Shown here in pieces: positions 23,528-34,689 of a DNA stretch of 64,000 bases. A program made the position numbers and the translations under genes. Origin of the DNA: Aegilops tauschii subsp. strangulata (Eukaryota > Streptophyta > Magnoliopsida > Poales > Poaceae); the NCBI RefSeq assembly GCF_002575655.3, contig NC_053041.3:375827054-375891053 (forward strand). Reading direction: 5' to 3'. The notes under the pieces were generated by a model. That model searched no databases. It was not told the DNA's origin and saw only the letters and a list, made by a program, of their open reading frames with translations. How positions within the stretch are numbered: the stretch's first letter is position 1; each line of letters begins with the position of its first letter.

Positions 23528-25648
23528 ATGCCGCGACCACCGGCGCGACACCTTCCACCCAAATCCCCGACCCCTCCACCAAATAAGCGTCACCCTAAGC
23601 CATGGTGCATGTAGTATAGGTGGGAGCTCAAGGAGCATTTGGCAGCGGAGAAGCAAATCGCGGCCGCACACGCGGATGAGGTCGCGATGGCTGCCATTCG
23701 TACCGACCGCCAGATCTTGGAGGAGCACCTTGCCATTCGCTAGCTACGCCGGTAAAGCATGCTCGGTTTACCCATTGCGTGTGCTGCTGCTTCCTTTCCT
23801 TAACAAATTCTAGTGAATTGTGCTATCTAATTTTACCATGCAATGTGTTGCTCTAGTGTATATGTTCTATATGTCGTGCAATGTGGTGCTCACTTATTAA
23901 CTCTTTGGTTAATAAGTTGTCGTCTTCAGTTAACTATTTGGTTCAATTCTGCAATTGTGATGTTCAATTCTTCAGGCTGCAATTTTGTATTGTCTTCCAT
24001 GTGAGAAATAAATCAAATTTATCTTTACAAAATACATGAGAAACAAATACAATTGCTATATTTCCAAGTTATCAAGCATGCTTGGTTTGGTTAACTGTCT
24101 GATCTTTTAGTATGTTATACATTGTGCAATGTGGTGCTCAATTAATGTTTGGTTCATTTGTTGTGGTGTTTAGTTAACTGTTCGGTTCATTTGTTGTGGT
24201 GTTTAGTTAACTATTTGGTTCAATTCTGCAATGTGATGTTCAATAGTTGTGGGTGCATTCTGTTATTGTATACCATGTGAGAAGTAAATCAAATTTGGCT
24301 GTACTAAATACATGAGAAACAAATACAATTGCTATATTTCCAAGCTGTTAAGCATGCTTGGTTTGTTTAACTGACTGATCTTCTATTAGGAGTATGTTAT
24401 ATTGTGCAATGTGGTGCTCAGTTAATGTTTGGTTCATTTGTCATGGTGTTTAGTTAACTATTTGGTTCAATTCTGCAATGCGATGTTCAATTTTTGTGGG
24501 TGCATTCTGTTAGTGTATACCATGTGAGAAATAAATTGAATTTGGCTGTACTAAATATATGAGAAACAAATACAATTGCTATATTTCCAAGTTGTTAAGC
24601 ATGCTTGGTTTGGTTAACTGTCTAATCTTCTATTAGGAGTATGTTATTTTGTGCAATGTGGTGGGCAGTTAATGTTTGGTTCATTTTTTGTGGTGTTTAG
24701 TTAACTGCTTGGTTCAATTCTGCAATGCGATGTCCAATTGTCGTGGGTAGAATTCTGTATTGTTGTGCATGTGAGGAATAAATCGAATTTGGCTGCACTT
24801 AACACATGAGAAACATATACAAGTGTTATATTTCCTAGTTCTTAATCATGCTTGGTTTGGATAAATGAGTTTTCCATGTGGCTTGAATTAATCTGATGAA
24901 TCTGCAATGTGCTTATTTTTCATCAACATATTTTACTGTTAGCATGCGAACCCTCACTTAACCTGATGACTAACTACCTTATATGTGTTGCAGGGAAACA
25001 ATGGGAAGCACTGAGGTTTACAATCGAGGTTAGCACATGCATGGTCCGTTGTCTAATAACACATTATTGTGCAATTGCGGGAACCATTCTAATATTTAGG
25101 TTTTTAACGATTTGGTCTTGCACATGTAGGTCCTGCTGTCAGAGGTTTTGACCCACTGTTTAACCCTTTTTGCATATGGGGAAATGAGTTGTCCATGAAT
25201 ATCAATCAAGTCAAGAAACTCAGAAAGACTGTTAGGATAAAGAAATTAGTGACAAAAACAACAAGATCTCTGTCCGCACAATGAAAAAGACATCAGTTCA
25301 CTACAAGATGGTACTAACTATTATACCTTGCCTTTTTTTATTCCTTTGCCCCATTTCCAATATAGAGAAGATATTTATGCACATCCTTGTTTTCAGGCCT
25401 ATGCAAAGCAGTTCACTGATGATTACCTCTCAAACCACCTCTATGGTCAGGAGGCAAGGAAGGTTTTCATACAACACCCACGATTCAATATTGAAGTGTT
25501 CCTGAAGAGGACGAAGGATTGACGGTCAATCATCCATAGGCACTGGCCTAAAGTTGCAAAGACCTTTAACATCAATGAAGGCTCAATAGTCGCCTTCCGC
25601 TTCAGCAGTTTTCTAGATGAGATGCATCTGTCTATGTACCGTCTATAA
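23528..25648 (+). pseudogene. B3-domain-like gene, decayed, four exons
   Basis: Proposed exons are 23528-23751, 24994-25028, 25130-25310 and 25397-25648, each internal boundary with AG before and GT after. Exon 1 reads a Pro/Arg-rich start and an Ala/Glu helix (LKEHLAAEKQIAAAHADE). Exons 3 and 4 read a C-terminal domain with NINQVKKLRKTVRI, QEARKVFIQHPRFNIEVFLK and HWPKVAKTFNINEGSIVAFRF, and end in MYRL. This resembles the short B3-like DNA-binding (pseudobarrel) proteins common in Triticeae. Damage includes TAG at 23612 and 23741, an apparent one-base frameshift near 25240, and TGA at 25520. It lies inside the CACTA remnant, so it is either element cargo or a captured gene. The B3 call rests on recall of similar proteins. 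Confidence 0.5.
23836..24880. repeat. Intronic tandem array, four units of about 250-280 bp
   Basis: GTGCAATGTGGTG(C/G)(T/G)CA recurs at 23876, 24124, 24404 and 24651 (spacings 248, 280 and 247). The second unit also has an internal 32-bp duplication of a TTCATTTGTTGTGGTGTTTA-containing phrase, which explains its extra length. The array fills the first proposed intron of the B3-like gene. Confidence 0.8.
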
Positions 25649-26282
25649 TGCTAATTTCGAAAGGTTCTAGATGTTGCATGTGAAACTTGGTGCTGGTGCA
25701 GTTGTGTAATGGGGTAGCTGAGTGCCGAAGCTATATGATGTTGTACTCTGATGTATTTCAATTATGAAATCCTGCTTCCTTAATATGGAAATGAAATATA
25801 TTGTGTGCTTAATATGAAATTTCAATTAGATTAATAAATGGATTATTAATAATAGGGCAATTAGCCCGCTAATTGGGTTTTTCTATTGCAAACGGTTATT
25901 GAGAAAACACCGTGGGCAATGACCTCAGGCAACACACACAGTTTCTAGGAATAAACCATGTTGGATCAATGAACAATTACACACGACATCCTCTTGAAAA
26001 CTGTTTGCGTTAGGCCACCTTGCGCAAACGTTTACCACATAAAACCTGTGTGTGATGGACAACCTTTGCCACACAGTTTCTTCTACGTACCGTGTGTGAT
26101 GCATTCAATAATGCAAATGATAAAATTGTTAATATCATGTGCAATGGCAACGCCATCACAAACGATTTTATGGGGAAAATTGTTTGTGATGTACCTGCAA
26201 ACGGAAATGTTTTCCTTGGAGCGATAGTGTGGGATGTATATACGAATGGAAACGTTTAGCAGGGACTGACTGTGTGGGATGT
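25649..26282. other. B3-like 3' flank and CACTA subterminal region
   Basis: From about 25860 the sequence is full of short, degenerate repeats (GCAAACG, AAACGATTT, CACACAG, GTGTGTGATG) in both orientations. These are typical of the subterminal DNA where a CACTA transposase binds. It continues at 33811 after the LARD-like insertion. No ORF is convincing. Confidence 0.5.
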
Positions 26283-27795
26283 TGATAACCCACAAGTATA
26301 GAGGATCAATTGTAGCCTCTTTCGATAAGTAAGAGTGTCGAACCCAACGAGGAGCTAAAGGTAGAACAAATATTCCCTCAAGTTCTATCGACCACCGATA
26401 CAACTCTACGCACGCTTGACGTTCGCTTTACCGGAAACAAGTATGAAACTATAAGTACTTTGTAGGTGTTTTTGGATAGGTTAGCAAGAAAATAAATAGC
26501 ACGTAAATAAAAAGTTGGGGCTATTTAGATGAAGAAACAACTAAATTAGTTAGTAGAGAGCTTTTTGTCACGAGAAAGTTATTTGTCCTTAGGCAATCGA
26601 TAACTAGACCGGTAATCATTATTGCAATTTTATTTGAGGGAGAGGCATAAGCTAACATACTTTCTCTACTTGGATCATATGCACTTATGATTGGAACTCT
26701 AGCAAGCATCCGCAACTACTAAAGATCATTAAGGTAAAACCCAACCATAGCATTAAAGCATCAAGTCCTCTTTATCCCATACACAAACAACCTACTTACT
26801 CGGGTCCGTGCTTCTGTCACTCACGCCACCCACCATAAGCAAATCATGAACATATTGCAAACCCTACAGCGGGAATCCCTCGCGCTTGCGCGACATGGAG
26901 AGCACCATAGGACAGCACCAATAATAAAACATGCAACTCAAACTAATCACGATAATCAATTAACCCATAGGACAAAACGGATCTACTCAAACATCATAGG
27001 ATAGCCATACATCATTGGGAAATAATATATAGCATTGAGCACCATGTTTAAGTAGAGATTACAGCAGGTAAGAGAGAGGTTACACCGCTGCATAGAGGGG
27101 GGGGAAGAGTTGGTGATGATGGCGGTGATGTTGTTGGTGAAGATTGCGGTGATGATGATGGCCACGGCAGCGTTCCGGTGCCACCGGAAGAGAAGGGGGG
27201 AGGGGGCCCCTCCGTCTTCTTCTTCCTTGACCTCCTGCCTAGATGGGGGAAGGGTTTCCCCTCTGGTCCTTGGCCTCCATGGCGTGGGAGGGACGAGAGC
27301 CCCTCCGAGTTTGGACCTGTCTCTCTGTCTCTCTCTGTTTCTGCGTTCTGTTCTGGTGCCCTTTCACCGTTTCGTATATATATGGAGATCCGTAACTCCG
27401 ATTGGACTGAAACCTTCGCCGTGATTTTTTTTCTTCTGAAAATTAGTTTTCTTGCGTCCAAAGTAGAGCAGCAACCGCCTTACGGGTGGCCCACGAGGGT
27501 GAGGGGCGCACCCCCTGCCTCGTGGCCACCTCGGGCACCGTCTCGCATTGATTCTTCTTTTGGAATTTTCCAAATATTCCAAAAATATTCTCCGTCCATT
27601 TTTATCCTATTTGGATTCCGTTTGATATGGGGTTTCTGCGAAACATAAAACATGCAACAAATAGGAACTGGCACTGGGCACTGGATCAATATGTTAGTCC
27701 TAAAAATAGTATAAAAAGTTGCCAAAGAGTATATGAAAGTTGTACAATATTGGCATGGAACAATAAAAAATTATAGATACGACGGAGACGTATCA
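26283..27795 (-). repeat. 3' LTR of first LARD-like element
   Basis: 1513 bp, plus-strand TGATAACCCACAAG to GACGGAGACGTATCA. It is the partner of 32280-33805 and contains GC-rich and (GATGGTGATGATGG)-like stretches. Confidence 0.92.
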
Positions 27796-27809
27796 GCATC
27801 CCCAAGCTT
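27796..27809 (-). other. Polypurine tract of first LARD-like element
   Basis: On the minus strand AAGCTTGGGGATGC abuts the LTR. The same sequence abuts the LTR of the second LARD-like element at 40764-40777. Confidence 0.7.
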
Positions 27810-30800
27810 AATTCCTGCTCGTCCTCGAGTAGGTAAATGATAAAGAAGATAATTTTTGATGTGGAATGTTACCTAGCATAATCTTGATCATGTATCTAAT
27901 CATGGCATGAATATTAAGACACGAGTGATTCAAAGCAATAGTCTATCATTTGACATAAAACAATAATACTCCAAGCATACCAACCAAGCAATTATGTCTT
28001 GTTGAAATAACATAGCCAAAGAAAGCTTATCCCTACAACATCATATAGTCTGGCTATGCTCTATCTTCACCACACAAAGCATTCAAATCATGCACAACCC
28101 CGATGACAAGCCGAGCAATTGGTTCATACTTTTTAACGCGCTTCAGCTTTTTCAACCCTCACGCAATACATGAGCGCAAGCCATGGACATAGCACTATAA
28201 GTGGAATAGAATATGATGATGGGGGTTATGTGGAGAAGACAAAAAAGGAGAAAGTCTCACATCGACGCGGCTAATCAACGGGCTATGGAGATGCCCATCA
28301 ATTGATGTCAATGTGAGGAGTAGGGATTGCCATGCAACGGATGCACTAGAGCTATAAGTATATGAAAGCTCAAACTGAAACTAAGTGGGTGTGCATCCAA
28401 CTTGCTTGCTCATGAAGACCTAGGGCATTTGAGGAAGCCCATCGTTGGAATATACAAGCCAAGTTCTATAATGAAAATTCCCACTAGTATATGAAAGTGT
28501 TAACTCAAGAGACTCTCTATATGAAGAACATGGTGCTACTTTGAAGCACAAGTGTGGTAAAAGGATAGTAACATTGCCCCTTCTCTCTTTTTCTCTCTTT
28601 TCTTTCTTTTTTTCTTTTTTTTTGGGCCTTCTCTTTTTTTTCGTCCGGAGTCTCATCCCGACTTGTGGGGGAATCATAATCTCCATCATCCTTTCCTCAC
28701 TGGGGCAATGCTCTAATAATGATGATCATCACACTTCTATTTACTTACAACTCAATATTACAACTCGATACTAGAACAAAGATATGACTCTATATGAATG
28801 CCTCCGGCGGTGTACCGGGATGTGCAATGATCTAGCATACCAATGACATCAAAAAACGGACAAGCCATGAAAACATCATGCTAGCTATCTTACGATCATG
28901 CAAAGAAATATGACAATAAATGCTCAAGTCATGTATATGATGATGATGGAAGTTGCATGGCAATATATCTCGGAATGGCTATGGAAATGCCATGGTAGGT
29001 AGGTATGGTGGCTGTTTTGAGGAAGATATAAGGAGGTTTATGTATGAAAGAGCGTATCATATCACGGGGTTTGGATGCACCGGCGAAGTTTGCACCAACT
29101 CTCGAGGTGAGAAAGGGCAATGCACGGTACCGAAGAGGCTAGCAATGATGGAAGGGTGAGAGTGCGTATAATCCATGGATTCACATTAGTCATAAAGAAC
29201 TCATATACTTATTGCAAAAGTTTATTAGCCCTCGAAGCAAAGTACTACTACGCATGCCCCTAGGGGATAGATTCGTAGGAAAAGACCATCGCTCGTCCCC
29301 GACCGCCACTCATAAGGAAGACAATCAATAAATAAATCATGCTCCGACTTCGTTACATAACGGTTCACCATACGTGCATGCTATGGGAATCACAAACCTC
29401 AACACAATTATTTCTACAATCCACAACTACCCACTAGCATGACTCTAATATTACCATCTTTATATCGCAAAACTATTGCAAGGAATTAAACATATCATAT
29501 TCAGTGATCTACAAGTTTTATGTAGGATTTTATGACTAACCATGTGAATGACCAATTCCTGTCATCTCTCTAAATAGATATAAGTGAAGAAAGAGAGTTT
29601 AATTCTTTCTACAAAAGATATGCCCACGCTCTAACAAATATAAGTGAAGCAAAAGAGCATTCTACAAATGGCGGTTTTCTATGTGAAGAGAAACAGGCAA
29701 TCCAAACTTCAAATGATATAAGTGAAGCACATGAAGCATTCTATAAAAGCCGTACTCAAAAGATATAAGTGAAGTGCAATGAGCATTCTATAAATCAACC
29801 AAGGACTATCTCATACCAGCATGGTGCGTAAAAGAAAAATGAAAACTAAATACAAAAGACGCTCCAAGATTTGCACATATTGCATGAACGAAACGAATCC
29901 GAAAACATACCGATACTTGTTGAAGAAAGAGGGGATGCCTTCCGGGGCATCCCCAAGCTTAGATGCTTGAGTCTCCTTGAATATTTACTTGGGGTGCCTT
30001 GGGCATCCCCAAGCTTGAGCTCTTGCCTCTCTTCCTTCTTCTCACATCGAGACCTTCTCGATCATCGAACACTTCATCCACACAAAACTTCAACAGAAAA
30101 CTCGGTAAGATCCGTTAGTATAATAAAGCAAATCACTACTCTAAGTACTGTTGCAAACCAATTCTTTTTTTTTGCATTGTGTCTACTGTAATATAACTTT
30201 TTCATGGCTTAATCCACTGATATAAATCGATAGTTTCATCAAAACAAGCAAACTATGCATCAAAAACAGAATCTGTCTAAAACAGAACAGTCTGTAATAA
30301 TATGAACATTCACCATACTTCTGATACATGAAAAATTCTCCAAAATTAGGACAAATAAACAATTTGTATAGAAAGACAGTGCCAAAAGTTTCAGAACTAT
30401 CCGACATTCCAGTAAAAAACTAAAAATCGCGCACTACAGCCAAAGTTTCTGTCCTGCACCGTACAAACCAACAAGCATTGTAAACATCTTAAAGGCAAAC
30501 CTTGGCACATTATTTTTATAATACAATGGAATTGTACAAGGGGATAATTGTTTCTGTTGAAAAGTTTCTGTAATCAAGATTCACAAAGTTTCCGTGAGCA
30601 TGAACAAAGTTCAAGGCTAGCTCCCACTTCAACAATGCTTGTCTCTCTCACTTTCACTTTCCTTTTTGAAAAAGTTTTGGGTTCCCCTCTTTATTTTTGT
30701 TGTTTTTAAACTATATGAAAGAACTCAACAGAAATAAATGAATCTCTAAAACTTCCGGGTTGTCTACCTGGCAGCGCTTTCTTTAAAGCCATTAAGCTAG

Positions 30801-30811
30801 GCATATAGTGC
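27810..30811. other. Non-coding interior of first LARD-like element
   Basis: Three kilobases with no conserved coding sequence. Visible are a T-rich tract (28576-28640) and a recurring phrase GATATAAGTGAAG (29578-29770, at least four copies). A purine-rich GGGGATGCCTTCCGGGG stretch with CATCCCCAAGCTT repeats lies at 29930-30015. Small open frames here are not supported. Confidence 0.6.
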
Positions 30812-32155
30812 TCAAGTAGTGAATCCACCCGGATCCCAAGGTATATCAAAGCCAATTTTAATTAGCAATGATTTGTAATTTAGTAGTGAGCACAAAGCAA
30901 CATAAATCATGTAATGACGAAGTCTAACTCTCTTCCTATGCATCGGCATGTCATAAATGAACAATTCATGCACACATAGTAAAGGCCAATGCATAGTATA
31001 AACAGTTTCTTGCAATTTTTTCATGTTGGAAACATAAAGGGGCGGAGATGTAGTTCCCCTCTCATAATAATTGCAAGTAGGAGCAGCAAGCACATGCATA
31101 TTATATTCATCAAAATCATCATGTGCAACGGTAAAAGGCAACCCATCAATATAATCCTTAATAAGTGCAAACTTCTCCGATATAGTGTAGTCAGGAGAAT
31201 TCAAAAAGATAATAGGACTATCATGCGTGGTTGCAATAGCAACAATTTCATTCATAACATAAGGAACTATAACAAGTTAATCTCCATAAGCATAATTCAT
31301 ATTGGCATCTTGGCCACAAGCATAGCAAGCATTATCAAAAAGGGATATTTCAAAAGAATCAACGTGATCATAACATTCATCATAGCAATCATCCTTCGGT
31401 AAGCACGAAGGGAATTTAAACAATGTATGAGTTGAAGAGTTACTCTCATTAGAAGGTGGGCACGGGTAGCTAATCCGCTCTTCCTCCTTTTGTTCTTCGC
31501 TCTCCTCGTCATCTTTTTCATCCAATGAGCTCACAGTTTCATCAATTTCTTCTTCCATGGATTCCTGCAAAATATTAGTCTCTTCTTGGACAGCGGAGAC
31601 TTTCTCAATAAATGCATCAATATCGGAATTGAATTCATAATTGGCATAGCAATATTTAAGGATAGCTAAATTTTCAGGTCTATAAACAGCATCATAAAGA
31701 TTTTCAAACTCTTTGAACATAGATTCAATTTCATAAGCACCCATAAAAGCAACAAATTCTTCTATTTGTTCCACATCATAGTAATCATATATACCATTAG
31801 CATAAGAAGCCAAGGTTTTATTATCATTAAATTTGCATGAAAAGGGAAGGTGTGGAGCCTTCATCCTAGAGCAACAAGTATAATCATAACTCAAGCATAC
31901 TTGCCGAGCATACCACTTCAACATATAAATTTGATCCCATAATAGTTTCCCTTTTTGAGTCAAGCAATAATCCCTAAAGTATTCATGTTGATCCAATGTG
32001 TCTCCCATTACCAGATTGAATGGGGTTTTCTCAGGATTATCAAAGTAGTACATAATATCTATCACATAACGAGCATCGAGGGTTTTAGGAGGTTCCCCAT
32101 CTCCATGAGCAGCAAGTACACCTAATTTTTTTGGTATTTCGTGTTCCATATCCAT
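30812..32155 (-). pseudogene. LARD-specific ORF of unknown function, one stop
   Basis: The ATG at 32155 opens 292 codons (MDMEHEIPKKLGVLAAHGDG start) ending at TAA 31279-31277. The same frame continues another 155 codons from there to 30812, reading a conserved-looking segment (HDSPIIFLNSPDYTISEK, APTCNYYERGTTSPPL). The product would be about 447 residues with a single stop. The first part has an acidic stretch (DEKDDEESEEQKEEE). No enzymatic motif is recognisable and it is not a standard Gag. Retention of an open frame in an otherwise non-coding element suggests that it is or was translated. The stop may be a recent nonsense mutation. Confidence 0.55.
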
Positions 32156-32250
32156 AACTAAAGATAGAGAACAACTTAGAACAGCAAATAAAAATTACTT
32201 AGTGATAAAGCAAACAAGCACACACGAGAATATTCACCCCACGCTATTGC

Positions 32251-32267
32251 TCCCCGGCAACGGCGCC
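32251..32267 (-). other. Primer-binding site, tRNA-Asp type
   Basis: The plus strand reads TCCCCGGCAACGGCGCC followed by A, the 3' end of plant tRNA-Asp. On the minus strand this is the primer-binding site, 12 bp from the 5' LTR. Confidence 0.85.
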
Positions 32268-32279
32268 AGGAACAGGTCT

Positions 32280-33805
32280 TGATAACCCAAAGTATAGGGG
32301 ATCAATTGTAGCCTCTTTCGATAAGTAAGAGTGTCGAACCCAACGAGGAGCTAAAGGTAGAACAAATATTCCCTCAAGTTCTATCGACCACCGATACAAC
32401 TCTACGCACGCTTGACGTTCGCTTTACCGGAAACAAGTATGAAACTAGAAGTACTTTGTAGGTGTTTTTGGATAGTTAGCAAGAAAATAAAGAGCACGTA
32501 AATAAAAAGTAGGGGCTGTTTAGATGAAGACACAACTAAATTAGTTTTAGTAGAGAGCTTTTTGTCACGAGAAAGTTATTTGTCCTTAGGCAATCGATAA
32601 CTAGACCGGTAATCATTATTGCAATTTTATTTGAGGGAGAGGCATAAGCTAACATACTTTCTCTACTTGGATCATATGCACTTATGATTGGAACTCTAGC
32701 AAGCATCCGCAACTACTAAAGATCATTAAGGTAAAACCCAACCATAGCATTAAAGCATCAAGTCCTCTTTATCCCATACGCAAACAACCTACTTACTCGG
32801 GTATGTGCTTCTGTCACTCACGCCACCCACCATAAGCAAATCATGAACATATTGCAAACCTTACAGCGGGAATCCCTCGCGCTTGCGCGACACGGAGAGC
32901 ACCATAGGACAACACCAATAATAAAAACATGCAACTCAAACCAATCACGATAATCAATTAACCCATAGGACAAAACGGATCTACTCAAACATCATAGGAT
33001 AGCCATACATCATTGCGAAATAATATATAGCGTTGAGCACCATGTTTAAGTAGAGATTACAGCAGGTAAGAGAGAGGTTACACCGCTGCATAGAGGGGGG
33101 AAGAGTTGGTGATGATGGCGGTGATGTTGTTGGTGAAGATTGCGGTGATGATGATGGCCACGGCAGCGTTCCGGCGCCACCGGAAGAGAAGGGGAGAGGG
33201 GGGCCCTTCGTCTTCTTCTTCCATGATCTCCTCCCTAGATGGGAGAAGGGTTTCCCCTCTGGTCCTTGGCCTCCATGGCGTGGGAGGGGCAAGAGCCCCT
33301 CCGAGATTGGATATGTCTCTCTGTCTCTCTCTGTTTCTGCGTTCTGTTCTGGTGCCCTTTCACCGTTTCGTATATATATGGAGATCTGTAACTCTGATTG
33401 GACTGAAACCTTCGCCATGATTTTTTTCCGAAAATTAGTTTTCTTGCGTCCAAAGTAGAGCAGCAGCCGCCTTACGGGTGGCCCACGAGGGTCAGGGGCG
33501 CACCCAGGGGGGCAGGCGCGCCCCCTGCCTCGTGGCCACCTCGGGCACCGTCTTGCGTTGATTCTTCTTCTGGAATTTTCCAAATATTCCAAAAATATTC
33601 TCCGTCCGTTTTTACCCCGTTTGGATTCCGTTTGATATGGGGTTTCTGTGAAACATAAAACATGCAACAAACAGGAACTGGCACTGGGCACTAGATCAAT
33701 ATGTTAGTCCCAAAAATAGTATAAAAAGTTGCCAAAGAGTATATGAAAGTTGTATAATATTGGCATGGAACAATCAAAAATTATAGATACGACGGAGACG
33801 TATCA
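32280..33805 (-). repeat. 5' LTR of first LARD-like element
   Basis: 1526 bp, plus-strand TGATAACCCAAAGT to GACGGAGACGTATCA. It drives transcription leftwards. The open frame at 32981-33691 is LTR sequence. Confidence 0.92.
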
Positions 33806-33810
33806 GATGT

Positions 33811-34064
33811 ACTTATGACCGGAAACGATTTCGCATGTATAATTGTATTTTTAGCACTACTGTATGTATACCCGCATTTGATCGCTCGTCGGTCGCACAC
33901 GACCTCATTTTGCCAAGCGTGTGTGCCAGGAGGGCATATCCCCGACGGTTTCTGGGTTCTGTGGGAAGGACCCCCCTATCGCAGTCACTCACTAGGCGAC
34001 GGTTCAAAACGCCGTCGCGGAAAGGGGTTAAAAACCGTTTGTATAGCACCTCGCTGTACTAGTG
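33811..34064 (-). repeat. CACTA terminal region with terminus
   Basis: Read on the minus strand it starts CACTAGTACAGCGAGGTG at 34064, continues with CAAACGG and GCGACGG motifs, and joins 26282 across the LARD-like insertion. This is the best evidence for a CACTA element here. Confidence 0.65.
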
Positions 34065-34067
34065 ATT

Positions 34068-34663
34068 GAGTCACTTGATGTATGTTTTGGTATTCAACTT
34101 GCAAATTTCCGTGACATTGTAGTAATCTATGAATTGGGGTTGATATACATTTTTGTTCTACGTTCTTCGATAGAAACTTTGGAGTGATTCTTTGTCGCAC
34201 GTTGAGGGACTGTTATATGATTCAATTATGTTAGCATTGTTGAGAGATTGCACTAGTGAAAGTACGAACCCTAGGCCTTGTTTTCAAGCATTGCAATACC
34301 GTTTGTGCTCCGTTTTATCACCGTCTACCTTGATGTTTTTATATTACAGATTATGAAACCTATATCTACTATCCATACTACACTTGTATCACCATGTCTT
34401 CCCCGAACTAGTGCACCTATAAAATTTACCATTGTATTGGTTGTGTTGGGGACACAAGAGATTCCTTGTATTTGATTGCAGGGTTGTTTGAGAGAGACCA
34501 TGTTCATCCTACACCTCCCATGGATTGATAAACCTTAGGTCAACCACTTGAGGGTAATTTTTTGCTGTCCTACAAAACTCTGCACTTGGAGGCGCAACAA
34601 TGTCTACAAGAATAGAAGTTGCATAGTACACATCAAGCTCTTTTCTAGCGCAGTTGCCAGGGA
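34068..34663 (+). mobile_element. Gypsy 5' LTR fragment with primer-binding site
   Basis: About 568 bp of LTR-like sequence ends ACATCA at 34635. It is followed by TAGCGCAGTTGCCAGGGAGG (34646-34665), which matches the tRNA-Asp primer site with three changes. The left LTR start is missing. The LTR does not belong clearly to the pol sequence that follows and may be a separate truncated element. Confidence 0.6.
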
Positions 34664-34689
34664 GGTGAGTGCTTGAAGGTATATCTTTT

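Larger units (their letters stand above)
26283..33805 (-). mobile_element. LARD-like LTR retrotransposon, complete, TSD GATGT
   Basis: Two LTRs (26283-27795 and 32280-33805) enclose 4.5 kb. GATGT occurs at 26278-26282 and 33806-33810. The primer-binding site (tRNA-Asp type) is beside the right LTR and the purine tract beside the left one, so the element runs on the minus strand. The inside has no gag, protease, reverse transcriptase or integrase, only an ORF of unknown function, so it must be mobilised by another element. LTRs differ by scattered substitutions and one indel of about 18 bp (33497-33514), which suggests a moderately recent insertion. Confidence 0.93.
5976..34064. mobile_element. 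CACTA-type DNA transposon remnant, heavily interrupted
   Basis: The right end reads TGTACTAGTG, so the other strand starts CACTAGTACA, a CACTA terminus. The next three bases (ATT, 34065-34067) could be the 3-bp target duplication. Assigned pieces are 5976-9200, 22916-26282 and 33811-34064. Subterminal DNA carries scattered short motifs such as CACACAGTTT, GTGTGTGATG and GCAAACG, found at 25870-26275 and also near 8480-8520. No transposase was found, and the left terminus is not visible; it may have been removed at 5975 or lie outside the window. That all three pieces belong to one element is inference from shared motifs and clean insertion sites. Confidence 0.55.

Noticed and set aside
27048..27461. 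Open frames in the LARD-like LTR, also at 32981-33691
   Set aside because: LTR sequence, duplicated in both LTRs, no domain.
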